From Myroides pelagicus (lineage in GTDB: Bacteria > Bacteroidota > Bacteroidia > Flavobacteriales > Flavobacteriaceae), in contig NZ_WMJY01000009.1 in NCBI RefSeq assembly GCF_009711055.1, forward strand, positions 47,263-111,262: 64,000 nt of DNA, given 5' to 3'. Under the pieces are notes generated by a model. That model worked only from the letters and a program-made list of their open reading frames with translations. It had not been told where the DNA came from and did no database searches. Each line of letters starts with the position of its first letter. Positions within the stretch are counted from its first letter, which is position 1. Both the position numbers and the translations under genes were made by a program. This document shows positions 1-8,038 of the stretch, piece by piece.

Positions 1-1277
1 TTAATCAGTCCGAAATCTCGCTTATTGTTTCCGCAGAAAACTTTAAGACTAGCGATTATCGTCGTATGATTTCACTAGTTTTCGAGGACTGCCCTAGTCT
101 AAGAGAAGTTGTCTTCTTGGGAGAAGAGTGGAATGCTTTCTTAGTAGAAGCTACCCATGTTTTAGATGACGATCTTCGTTTCATCGAAGACTCTGTTCAG
201 TTTAGCGAACCCGTAAATATACAATATACCTCTGGAACTACAGGATTCCCAAAAGGTGTGACACTTACACATCACAACATACTTAACAATGGATATTTCA
301 TTGGTGTACGACTAAAATATTCCGTAAAAGACAGAGTGTGTATTCCCGTACCTTTTTACCATTGCTTTGGTATGGTTATCGGCAATTTGTGTTGTACTGC
401 TCATGCTGCTACTATTGTTATTCCTAGTGATGGATTTGACCCTGAAAAAACACTACAAACTGTTCAAGACGAAAAATGTACTTCCCTCTATGGTGTACCT
501 ACTATGTTCATTGCCGAATTACAGTTACCCAATTTCAAAGATTACAACCTGACTTCTCTGCGAACAGGAGTAATGGCAGGTTCACTTTGTCCAGAAAGTG
601 TAATGAAACGCGTAAAAGAAGAAATGCACATGGAAGAAGTAAGTATATGTTATGGTATGACTGAAACTTCTCCTGTATCCACACAAACACATATCGGAAT
701 TGATATTCGCAAACAAACAACAACTGTAGGTACTGTACAAGACCACATTGAAATTAAAATTATCGATCCAGAGACTGGTAATATACTGCCCCGAGGAGAA
801 GCTGGAGAACTGTGTACACGCGGATACTCTGTCATGCTAAAGTACTGGAATAACCGTACAATGACTGCTGAAGTGCTAGACGAAAACAGATGGATGCACT
901 CTGGTGATTTAGCTACTATGGATGAAGAAGGTTATATCTCTATCACTGGTCGCATTAAAGACCTCATTATTCGGGGAGGAGAAAATATTTCTCCTAAGTG
1001 GATTGAAGATTTCCTTTACACTCACCCTGCAGTAGCAGATGTACAAGTCATCGGCGTACCTAGCGAAAAATACGGAGAAGAAATCATGGCGTGGATCATA
1101 CTGAAAAAAGATCATACTGTAACACCAGAAGAACTAAAAGCTTACTGTGATCAGAAAATTGCTCACTTTAGAATCCCTAAATATTGGAAATTTGTAACTG
1201 AATTTCCGATGACTATCTCCGGAAAAGTTAGAAAAGTAGAAATGAGACAAATAGCTGTAGAAGAATTAGGGTTATAA
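1..1277 (+). CDS. AMP-binding acyl-CoA synthetase, 5' end outside window
   Basis: The reading frame is open from the first bases of the window, before the first ATG at 66, so the N-terminus lies upstream. The product is an ANL-superfamily adenylate-forming enzyme that should activate a fatty or other carboxylic acid to its acyl-CoA using ATP. The phosphate-binding motif YTSGTTGFPKG is present, followed by YGMTETSP, the HSGDLA aspartate and the C-terminal GRIKDLIIRGGENISP hinge. Near the end, ISGKVRK carries the expected catalytic lysine. It resembles medium/long-chain FadD-like ligases, but the substrate cannot be read from the sequence. rpiB follows 48 bases later with its own likely promoter. 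Confidence 0.9.
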   Translation, partial: NQSEISLIVSAENFKTSDYRRMISLVFEDCPSLREVVFLGEEWNAFLVEATHVLDDDLRFIEDSVQFSEPVNIQYTSGTTGFPKGVTLTHHNILNNGYFIGVRLKYSVKDRVCIPVPFYHCFGMVIGNLCCTAHAATIVIPSDGFDPEKTLQTVQDEKCTSLYGVPTMFIAELQLPNFKDYNLTSLRTGVMAGSLCPESVMKRVKEEMHMEEVSICYGMTETSPVSTQTHIGIDIRKQTTTVGTVQDHIEIKIIDPETGNILPRGEAGELCTRGYSVMLKYWNNRTMTAEVLDENRWMHSGDLATMDEEGYISITGRIKDLIIRGGENISPKWIEDFLYTHPAVADVQVIGVPSEKYGEEIMAWIILKKDHTVTPEELKAYCDQKIAHFRIPKYWKFVTEFPMTISGKVRKVEMRQIAVEELGL

Positions 1278-1291
1278 AAAGGAAAAAGTTT

Positions 1292-1299
1292 TAACTTTG
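1292..1299 (+). promoter_or_regulatory. Bacteroidota-type -7 box before rpiB
   Basis: TAACTTTG matches the TAnnTTTG -7 element exactly and lies 27 bases before the rpiB start. No clear TTG -33 element sits at the usual 19-21 base distance, so this is a weak prediction. Confidence 0.4.
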
Positions 1300-1325
1300 T
1301 CACGTATAACAGAACACAACGTAAA

Positions 1326-1757
1326 ATGAAAATTTCAATCGGAAATGACCACGCAGGTCCAGAATACAAAAAAGCAATTGTCAAATACTTAGAATCAAAA
1401 GGAATTGAAGTAACTAACTATGGTACAGATTCTTTTGACTCCGTTGACTATCCAGATTTTGGACACAAAGTAGCAAGTGATGTAGAAGAAGGAAAAGCTG
1501 ACTTTGGTATCGTTATTTGCGGAAGTGGAAACGGTATTGCTATGACAGCAAACAAACACCAAGGCGTGCGTTGTGCGTTGTGCTGGACGAAAGAAATTGC
1601 TGAATTAGCAAGATTACACAATGATGCTAATGTAATTAGTATCCCTGCACGTTATACGTCAATTGAACAAGCAATTGCAATGGTTGAAACCTTCTTAAAC
1701 ACTGAATTTGAAGGTGGTAGACACCAAAACAGAGTTAGTAAAATTTCTTGCTCATAA
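1326..1757 (+). CDS. rpiB: Ribose-5-phosphate isomerase B
   Basis: RpiB interconverts ribose 5-phosphate and ribulose 5-phosphate in the non-oxidative pentose phosphate pathway (cytoplasm). The 143-residue length is normal for the LacA/RpiB family. The N-terminal IGNDHAGPEYKKAI segment, the DYPDFG segment and the active-site CGSGNGIAMTANK motif, with its catalytic cysteine, are all visible. The ATG at 1326 puts the conserved start two residues in. A strong terminator follows. Allose-6-phosphate isomerase is a related alternative activity, but there is no allose gene nearby. Confidence 0.93.
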   Translation: MKISIGNDHAGPEYKKAIVKYLESKGIEVTNYGTDSFDSVDYPDFGHKVASDVEEGKADFGIVICGSGNGIAMTANKHQGVRCALCWTKEIAELARLHNDANVISIPARYTSIEQAIAMVETFLNTEFEGGRHQNRVSKISCS

Positions 1758-1784
1758 CAAGTAATCAAAACGATAATAATCCAA

Positions 1785-1823
1785 AATAAGGAGCTGTTTT
1801 TATTAACAGCTCCTTATTTTTTT
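1785..1823 (+). terminator. Rho-independent terminator after rpiB
   Basis: A long stem (AATAAGGAGCTGTT pairing with AACAGCTCCTTATT) is followed by a run of T. Confidence 0.85.
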
Positions 1824-1839
1824 AGCTATTGATTTGTAA

Positions 1840-1907
1840 TGATCGGGATGTGGTCAGGACATGATCGAGATATTTTGTATTAAAAAGTCCCGACCATATC
1901 CCAATCA
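1840..1907. repeat. 21-bp imperfect inverted repeat
   Basis: The arms at 1840-1860 and 1887-1907 are reverse complements at 18 of 21 positions, with a 26-base spacer. The arms are much richer in G and C than the flanks. The rest of the gap from rpiB to 2201 shows no gene. This looks like a REP/MITE-type palindrome or a hairpin RNA. Confidence 0.6.
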
Positions 1908-2201
1908 TCACTTGACCTAAATAGTATCATAGCGGTAGCGAAGAGAGATTTATTCGTTTACAAAAACGCTAATTCCAAGTTGATCACTCTCTTTACACGT
2001 AGGCATACAACAAGAGTAATATACTAATGAACAAAAAAGAATATAATTGACTGTAAATCGAATCTGAGAAAAAAAAGACGTAAATCTGCTGTAAGAATGG
2101 TAGAACTGAACAGTTTTTAGTATGTTCGATCAGCATAGTGGCTATTTGTTGCTCAATTAAATAGTTGTGTTTTTCAACTGCATTATAAAAATAATAATTC
2201 A

Positions 2202-2445
2202 ATGGAAAGTCAAGAGAAAATATCAATCAATAATTTCGCAGGTGTTGAGGAATTAGAAATGGATATTAAGCTAATCAATATATTGATAGGTCCTCAAGAT
2301 GTGGGGAAAAGTGTGGTGGTGAAGATGGTGAACTTAGTATAGATATTCTTGGTGGATTAGATGATTTTATAAACGATAAAAATAAAATTAGAAAAGAGTA
2401 AAGTACTAATTATATTGCTGAATTAAATATACAAGAGTAAATGTG
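2202..2445 (+). pseudogene. Decayed N-terminus of an AAA/OLD-type ATPase
   Basis: An ATG at 2202 opens 46 codons reading INNFAGVEELEMDI and then NILIGPQDVGKSVVVK. This is the beta-strand plus Walker A arrangement of AAA_15/OLD-family ATPases, whose usual form is GPNNSGKS. The frame stops at 2342. A second frame beginning at 2342 continues with DILGGLDDFINDKNK before stopping, so a frameshift plus stops have broken the gene and almost all of the ATPase is missing. Proteins of this kind often belong to defence or nuclease systems. The remnant hints at a lost island at this site, which is inference. Confidence 0.5.
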
Positions 2446-2524
2446 ATTTAGATATAGCATCTAATCAGAGAGAATACCACTATTGATACAGATAGGAATA
2501 TTTGTAGTATTGTAAAGTAGCCTA

Positions 2525-2788
2525 TTACCTCTTAAACAAAATAAAAAAAACTGCTATTTGTATGGCCACAATAGCAAAAAACTTGACTTTAAAGGAGTCT
2601 TTAGAAATCTTATGCCTTAGCTTTTTCATCGCTATCCAACCGCCAAGACTACCACCAAAGAAGCAGAGAGTAAGTAAATTTTTTTCCGCTACACGTCTAC
2701 CATTTTTTATAGCTTTCTCCTTGTCGTATGCAAACATTGAAAATGCGAGATAGTTTATAATGATTAAGTAGGCTATTAAAAATTTCAT
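2525..2788 (-). CDS. DUF1294 family small membrane protein
   Basis: This is an 87-residue protein with a hydrophobic N-terminal segment (about residues 3-20) and a C-terminal one (about 68-85). Between them is the family core: YDKEKAIKNGRRVAEKNLL, then FFGGSLGGWIAM and LRHK. This matches the inner-membrane DUF1294 family, whose function is unknown. It stands alone on the minus strand, divergent from tex. Confidence 0.8.
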   Translation of the reverse strand: MKFLIAYLIIINYLAFSMFAYDKEKAIKNGRRVAEKNLLTLCFFGGSLGGWIAMKKLRHKISKDSFKVKFFAIVAIQIAVFFILFKR

Positions 2789-2844
2789 AAGATTTAATTA
2801 TTGAAACAAAGGTAGTATTTTAGCTATTCTTAAAATAATAAATT

Positions 2845-4968
2845 ATGACGTTGATAGAGTTTATTCAACAAGCTGTGAAGGCAAGTGCAAAAAGTATTGA
2901 GAGTACCATATTCTTGTTAGGAGAGGGCTGTACAATTCCTTTTATTGCTCGCTATAGAAAAGACAGAACTGGTAACTTAGATGAAGTGGTTATCGAAAAA
3001 ATAGCTAAATACAGTGAATTATATGAAGGGATAGTCAAAAGAAAAGAATCTATACTTAACGCAATTGAAGAACAGGGTAAATTGACCGATGAATTAAAGA
3101 CTAAGATTTCTAACAGTTATGATTTGACAGAAATAGAAGATTTATACCTACCTTATAAAAAAACGAGAAAAACAAAAGCTGATACAGCTAGGGAAAATGG
3201 TCTAGAACCATTAGCTAAAGTAATTATGTCTCAAAACGCTAATGATATCACCTCTATTGCTGAAAAGTATATAAATGACAAAGTAGGGAGTGAAGAAGAC
3301 GCTATCCAAGGTGCATCTGATATTATTGCAGAGTGGATTAATGAGAATATGTATCTGCGCAAGTCACTAAGAAGGAAGTTTCAACGCAATAGTATCATTA
3401 GCACAAAAGTAGTTAAAACAAAAAAAGAAGAAGAAGGGGCACAAAAATTTGAACAATACTTTGATTGGTCCGAACCAACGTATAAAATTCCCGCACACCG
3501 ACTATTGGCAATCCTAAGAGCAGAGAAAGAAGGATATATCAAATTTGGTGTAGGTATAGAGCGAGAAGAGGCAATTAGTTTTATCACAGACAATGTGGTG
3601 AAAGGAGCAAACCAATGTAGTCAAATTGTAGAAAAAGCAGCAGCTGATAGTTACAAACGCCTATTAGAACCCGCTTTAGCAAACGAAGCACTAGCTGAGG
3701 CAAAGGAAAAAGCAGATTTGAATTCGATTGGAGTGTTTGCAGATAACTTAACCCAGTTACTATTAGGCTCTCCTTTAGGCGAAAAACGCATACTCGCAAT
3801 AGACCCAGGATATAAGACAGGTTGTAAAGTAGTCTGTTTAGACGAGCAAGGCGACTTACTCTACAACGAAACTATATATCCTCATGCGCCTCAGAAGGAA
3901 ACAACAATGGCCATGAAAAAAATACGTTCAATGGTCAATGCTTATAATATAGAAGCGATTGCTATTGGCAATGGAACAGCCTCTAGAGAAACAGAATTCT
4001 TCATCAAGAAGATTGCCTTTGACAAACCTGTACAAGTATTTGTAGTCAATGAAGCAGGTGCTTCTATATATTCTGCCTCTAAAATTGCAAGAGAAGAATT
4101 TCCTTCTTATGACGTTACTGTAAGGGGAGCGGTGTCTATCGGTCGCAGATTAGCCGATCCACTAGCAGAACTAGTGAAAATAGATGCTAAATCAATTGGT
4201 GTCGGACAATATCAACACGATGTCGATCAAACCTTATTGAAAAAGGAATTAGATAGTGTTGTGATGAAATGTGTTAACTCAGTAGGTGTAAATCTGAATA
4301 CCGCAAGTAAATCACTACTAAGTTATGTTTCAGGAATTGGAGAAAAAATGGCTGACAATATCGTTCAATATCGTTCAGAAAATGGGCCATTTGAAAGCAG
4401 AACAGCACTAAAAAGAGTTCCTAGACTAGGAGAGAAGGCTTTTCAACAAGCAGCAGCCTTCGTTAGAGTTAAAAATAGTACTAACCCTCTAGATGACTCT
4501 GCTGTACACCCTGAAGCTTATGGTGTAGTAGAAAAAATAGCCAAAGATATGAAGGTTTCTATAGGAGATATGATTTCAAATAAGGAGCTAATTGCCAGAA
4601 TAGATACAAAACAATATATTACTGGTGAGGTTGGGATACTTGCTTTACAAGATATTCTAAAAGAGTTAGAGAAACCAGGGCTAGACCCTAGACGCAGTGC
4701 TAAAGTTTTTGAATTTGACCCTAATGTAAAGCAGATTACAGACCTTAATATTGGTATGGTTTTACCTGGGATTGTAAATAATATAACCAACTTTGGGTGC
4801 TTCGTAGATGTAGGAATTAAAGAAAGTGGATTGGTTCATATATCTCAGCTCAAAGAAGGTTTTGTCTCTGATGTAAATGAAGTTGTTAAACTGCATCAAC
4901 ACGTTCAAGTTAAGGTAACAGATGTAGATTTAGGAAAGAAAAGAATACAATTAAGCATGATTTTATAA
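2845..4968 (+). CDS. tex: Tex-family RNA-binding transcription accessory protein
   Basis: Tex is a cytoplasmic nucleic-acid-binding factor linked to transcription and RNA handling. The 707 residues carry the usual domain order. The N-terminal Tex domain includes FIARYRKDRTGNLDE. The YqgF-like RNase H fold starts at LAIDPGYKTGC (about residue 315). The helix-hairpin-helix pair includes GIGEKMADNIVQYR and PRLGEKAFQQAA. A C-terminal S1 domain runs from about residue 635 (GIVNNITNFGCFVDVG) to the end. The length is slightly short for the family but every domain is complete. It is monocistronic; a sigma-54-like site and small-RNA candidate follow. Confidence 0.95.
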   Translation: MTLIEFIQQAVKASAKSIESTIFLLGEGCTIPFIARYRKDRTGNLDEVVIEKIAKYSELYEGIVKRKESILNAIEEQGKLTDELKTKISNSYDLTEIEDLYLPYKKTRKTKADTARENGLEPLAKVIMSQNANDITSIAEKYINDKVGSEEDAIQGASDIIAEWINENMYLRKSLRRKFQRNSIISTKVVKTKKEEEGAQKFEQYFDWSEPTYKIPAHRLLAILRAEKEGYIKFGVGIEREEAISFITDNVVKGANQCSQIVEKAAADSYKRLLEPALANEALAEAKEKADLNSIGVFADNLTQLLLGSPLGEKRILAIDPGYKTGCKVVCLDEQGDLLYNETIYPHAPQKETTMAMKKIRSMVNAYNIEAIAIGNGTASRETEFFIKKIAFDKPVQVFVVNEAGASIYSASKIAREEFPSYDVTVRGAVSIGRRLADPLAELVKIDAKSIGVGQYQHDVDQTLLKKELDSVVMKCVNSVGVNLNTASKSLLSYVSGIGEKMADNIVQYRSENGPFESRTALKRVPRLGEKAFQQAAAFVRVKNSTNPLDDSAVHPEAYGVVEKIAKDMKVSIGDMISNKELIARIDTKQYITGEVGILALQDILKELEKPGLDPRRSAKVFEFDPNVKQITDLNIGMVLPGIVNNITNFGCFVDVGIKESGLVHISQLKEGFVSDVNEVVKLHQHVQVKVTDVDLGKKRIQLSMIL

Positions 4969-4990
4969 AAAAACACAACAAACACCTATC

Positions 4991-5007
4991 TTGGCACGAT
5001 ACTTGTA
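4991..5007 (+). promoter_or_regulatory. Sigma-54-like -24/-12 promoter
   Basis: TTGGCACGATACTTGTA fits TGGCAC-N5-TTGCW with one deviation (TTGT for TTGC). The GG and TG dinucleotides have the required spacing. It lies just after tex and points at a gene-free stretch, with a start site expected near 5017. Confidence 0.45.
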
Positions 5008-5016
5008 TTATTCTGA

Positions 5017-5140
5017 GTATCTAATTTGCACCAGATGCTACAAAAGAGTAGCGTTAATTAGATATTGGTTAAGTAGTGTTTTTATTATGTTTTATAAGTG
5101 AAATGCCTTTTTTAATTTAATTAAGAGGGGCATTTTTTCA
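5017..5140 (+). ncRNA. Candidate small RNA between tex and tatA
   Basis: The stretch starts at the expected start site of the sigma-54-like promoter. It immediately forms a long hairpin: TATCTAATT (5018-5026) pairs perfectly with AATTAGATA (5056-5064). An inner stem, GATGCTAC (5034-5041), pairs with GTAGCGTT (5048-5055), allowing two G-T pairs. It ends in a terminator hairpin at 5101-5135 followed by T residues. There is no open frame of useful length. Promoter, structure and terminator together suggest a transcript of about 120 nt. No match to a known family is claimed. Confidence 0.4.
5101..5138 (+). terminator. Terminator after the tex/small-RNA stretch
   Basis: AAATGCC pairs with GGCATTT, the intervening bases extend the stem with wobble pairs, and a T run follows. 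Confidence 0.7.
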
Positions 5141-5180
5141 TTTATAACTATTTGCGTGAAATACAACATTATACAAACAA

Positions 5181-5211
5181 AAAAAGCACTAATACCTAAA
5201 GGCACTAGTGC
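5181..5211 (-). terminator. Terminator of tatA
   Basis: Read on the minus strand, GCACTA pairs with TAGTGC around an inner CCT/AGG stem and is followed by a T run. It lies just beyond the tatA stop. Confidence 0.75.
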
Positions 5212-5236
5212 GTAATATCTTCAAAACGGAATAAGT

Positions 5237-5449
5237 TTATTCTGTTTTACTGTCTTCTTTTGTCTCCTTTTTCGTTACTTGTTGAGCATTTTCCTCTTTA
5301 GTAGCATCTTTAAATTCTTTGATACCACTTCCAAGACCTTTCATCAACTCAGGTATTTTCTTTCCTCCGAATAACAATAAAATGATAGCAACAATCAAAA
5401 TAATTTGCCAAGTACCTACCATACCTAAAAAAAAGTGTAATGCGTTCAT
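5237..5449 (-). CDS. tatA: Sec-independent translocase subunit TatA/TatE
   Basis: TatA oligomerises in the inner membrane and forms the passage for folded proteins carrying twin-arginine signals. The 70 residues show a short N-terminal transmembrane helix (about 12-27, IILIVAIILLLF), the family hinge FGGKKIPELMKGLG and an amphipathic helix, then a charged tail rich in K and E. Length and order are typical. tatC is not in the window, so the partner must be encoded elsewhere. Confidence 0.92.
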   Translation of the reverse strand: MNALHFFLGMVGTWQIILIVAIILLLFGGKKIPELMKGLGSGIKEFKDATKEENAQQVTKKETKEDSKTE

Positions 5450-5613
5450 AATAATTTGTTTGAAACATTAAGTCCCGCAAATATAGGAAGAAAAATGTAA
5501 AATGGTGAAATACGAATAAATTTATTATATATTTAAGAGTGTTTCCGATATTATAAATTACTTTTAGAGTGAATTAAAACAAAGGAAGTTAAAAGGGTAA
5601 GTAGTATAATTAC

Positions 5614-5621
5614 TATATTTG
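5614..5621 (+). promoter_or_regulatory. -7 box before the M23-like gene
   Basis: TATATTTG matches TAnnTTTG exactly and lies 20 bases before the start codon. A TTA rather than TTG sits near the -33 position. Confidence 0.5.
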
Positions 5622-5641
5622 TTTATAAAAAGCGGCCACTT

Positions 5642-6523
5642 ATGTCAACAAAAGACAAGAAATCAACTAGATGGAAAAGTAAACTTTTAAATAAGTATCG
5701 TATTGTCATTGTTAATGATAAGACTTTTGAGGATGTTAGGTCTTTCAAATTAAATCTACTCAATGTCGTGAGTGCTACTACCGCTTGGATATTCTTACTA
5801 ATACTATCAACCGTAATCCTGGTAGTTCTAACACCTATAAAGGAGTATATACCTGGATATTCTTCTGCTCAATTAAAGAAAAATGCTATTGAGTTAACTT
5901 TAAAAGTTGATTCATTAGAAGCTGAATCAGCGAAGAATAAAGCCTATTTATTAGCTGTAAGAAAGATTTTACTAGGCGAAGTTGAATCAACGCATGGCAA
6001 TTTAGATTCCCTTAAAAAAGCAGAGGTTCCCGTTGATCAAATTGTTCATAAAGAACCAGGAGAAAATGATTTAAAACTACGTGAAATGGTTCGTCTTGAG
6101 GATAAATACAACTTGTTTCCTGAAACCACAGCTAAGGTAAATCAAATTCTCTTCTCCCCAATTGACGGTGAAGTTATAAAGAGGTTTGACCCAGCTACAG
6201 AACATTTTGGTTTAGACTTTGTCGCTGCGAAAGGAACTCCAGTTAAAGCTATTTCAAAAGGTATTGTACTCTTTGTGGGCTGGACATTAAGAGAAGGTTA
6301 TACCATGATTGTGCTACACGAGGAAGGTATTATATCTGTTTACAAACATATAGGTACAATCGTTAAAGAAGAATATGATAGTGTAAGCTCAGGAGAAGTG
6401 TTAGGAATATTCGAAGGAGTAAATAAAGAGAGTATACAGCCGAATAATACAGAATATTTTCACTTTGAATTATGGAAAGATACTTATCCGCTAGATGCTT
6501 CCATATTTATAGATTTAGAATAA
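5642..6523 (+). CDS. M23/LytM-family membrane-anchored protein, catalytic histidine changed
   Basis: The 293 residues begin with a basic cytoplasmic segment. One transmembrane helix follows (about 43-64), then a periplasmic spacer with helical character (about 75-150) and a LytM fold (about 170-290). In active M23 endopeptidases zinc is held by HxxxD and the second H of HxH, with a further H in between. Here H188, D192 and H274 are present and H236 fits the YxH motif. The first H of HxH is Tyr272 (EYFHFEL). It may bind zinc but be a weak or inactive peptidase, acting as a scaffold or amidase activator as degenerate LytM proteins do. GH3 follows after 6 bases in the same operon. Confidence 0.85.
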   Translation: MSTKDKKSTRWKSKLLNKYRIVIVNDKTFEDVRSFKLNLLNVVSATTAWIFLLILSTVILVVLTPIKEYIPGYSSAQLKKNAIELTLKVDSLEAESAKNKAYLLAVRKILLGEVESTHGNLDSLKKAEVPVDQIVHKEPGENDLKLREMVRLEDKYNLFPETTAKVNQILFSPIDGEVIKRFDPATEHFGLDFVAAKGTPVKAISKGIVLFVGWTLREGYTMIVLHEEGIISVYKHIGTIVKEEYDSVSSGEVLGIFEGVNKESIQPNNTEYFHFELWKDTYPLDASIFIDLE

Positions 6524-6529
6524 AAATAT

Positions 6530-8023
6530 ATGTCATTAAAATCATTTGGAGCAAAAATATTTGCATCAATTATTAATAAAAAGACACAGCGATGGGTTAA
6601 TAACCCTATAGAGACACAAGCCAAAGTCTTGACATCGCTAATAGAAGAGGCTAAGCACACTAGCTTCGGTCAAGATCATAACTTTGACGAAATCAAAAGT
6701 CACCATGATTTTGTTCAACGTGTACCAATCAGAGACTATGAAGGATTACGTCCCTATGTAGATCGCGTAGTAGAGGGGGAAGCAGATGTTTTGTGGAAAG
6801 GTAAGCCTATTTACTTTGCTAAAACCTCAGGTACAACTTCAGGTGCGAAATATATTCCTTTGACAAAGGAATCGATGCCTTACCATATTGAAGCTGCCCG
6901 TAATGCTATTTTAGCCTATATTCACGAAACAGGTAAAGCAGATTTCGTTGATGGTAAAATGATATTCCTTCAAGGAAGTCCTATCCTTGAAGAGAAAAAC
7001 GGCCTAAAGTTAGGTAGACTGTCTGGTATCGTTGCCCATTATGTTCCAGCATATTTACAGAAAAACAGATTACCTAGTTGGGAAACTAACTGTATTGAAG
7101 ATTGGGAAACAAAAGTTGATGCTATTGTAGAGGAAACTGTTGATCAAGACATGAGCGTCATCTCAGGTATTCCAAGCTGGGTGCAAATGTACTTTGAACG
7201 ATTGGAAGCTAAAAAGAATAAGCCTGTAGGAGAAATCTTCAAAAACTTCAACTTGTTCATTTATGGAGGAGTAAATTATGAACCTTACCGTGCTAAATTT
7301 GAACAGTTGATAGGTAGAAGAGTTCCTTCTATTGAATTATTTCCAGCATCTGAAGGCTTTTTTGCTTACCAAGATTCACAAACCGAAAAAGGGTTATTGC
7401 TATTGCTTAATGCAGGAATATACTATGAGTTTATAAAAGTTGATGATTTCTTTCAAGAAAACCCAACAAGACACACAATAGGTGAAGTAGAACTAGGCGT
7501 CAACTATGTGTTAATCATTTCCACAAACGCAGGACTATGGGGATATAACATAGGAGATACAGTTCAGTTTGTCAATCTTAATCCTTACCGCATAGTCGTT
7601 TCTGGTCGTGTTAAGCACTATATCTCTGCCTTTGGAGAACATGTAATTGGCAAAGAGGTCGAGACTGCAATCGAAGAAGTCATGCAAGGAAGTAACGTAC
7701 AAGTCAATGAATTTACAGTTGCACCACAGATATCACCAAATGAAGGCGGTTTACCTTATCACGAATGGTTTATAGAATTTGGTAACGAACCCGATGACCT
7801 AAATAATTTTGCTATGCAATTAGATGAAGCTATGCGCAAGCAGAATGTTTACTATGACGATTTGATCGCGGGAAAAGTATTGCGAACAATTGTTATAAGA
7901 AAGATCCCAAAAGGAGGCTTTCAGCAATATATGAAAAGTATTGGAAAACTAGGCGGACAAAACAAATTACCTAGATTGAGTAATGACCGAAATATTGCAG
8001 ATAAACTAGAGATTATTAATTAA
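6530..8023 (+). CDS. GH3-family acyl-adenylate enzyme
   Basis: The bacterial GH3 auxin-responsive-promoter family belongs to the ANL adenylating enzymes, whose plant members conjugate acids to amino acids. The 497 residues show the ATP-binding signature YFAKTSGTTSGAKYIPLT at about residue 96-113. PASEGFFAYQD, NIGDTVQF and the hinge region VSGRVKHYISAFGEH follow. The physiological substrate in Bacteroidota is not known. It is translated with the M23-like protein upstream and the phosphorylase-like protein downstream, spaced 6 and 15 bases, so the three probably form one operon. Confidence 0.9.
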   Translation: MSLKSFGAKIFASIINKKTQRWVNNPIETQAKVLTSLIEEAKHTSFGQDHNFDEIKSHHDFVQRVPIRDYEGLRPYVDRVVEGEADVLWKGKPIYFAKTSGTTSGAKYIPLTKESMPYHIEAARNAILAYIHETGKADFVDGKMIFLQGSPILEEKNGLKLGRLSGIVAHYVPAYLQKNRLPSWETNCIEDWETKVDAIVEETVDQDMSVISGIPSWVQMYFERLEAKKNKPVGEIFKNFNLFIYGGVNYEPYRAKFEQLIGRRVPSIELFPASEGFFAYQDSQTEKGLLLLLNAGIYYEFIKVDDFFQENPTRHTIGEVELGVNYVLIISTNAGLWGYNIGDTVQFVNLNPYRIVVSGRVKHYISAFGEHVIGKEVETAIEEVMQGSNVQVNEFTVAPQISPNEGGLPYHEWFIEFGNEPDDLNNFAMQLDEAMRKQNVYYDDLIAGKVLRTIVIRKIPKGGFQQYMKSIGKLGGQNKLPRLSNDRNIADKLEIIN

Positions 8024-8038
8024 ATTATTGACGTAATT

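Noticed and set aside
1993..2226. 77-codon minus-strand frame before the ATPase remnant
   Set aside because: It is a low-complexity, hydrophobic AT-rich translation with no start signal, overlapping the ATPase remnant on the other strand.
4969..5236. A riboswitch before tatA
   Set aside because: The structure there lies on the opposite strand to tatA and beyond its 3' end, so it cannot be its leader.
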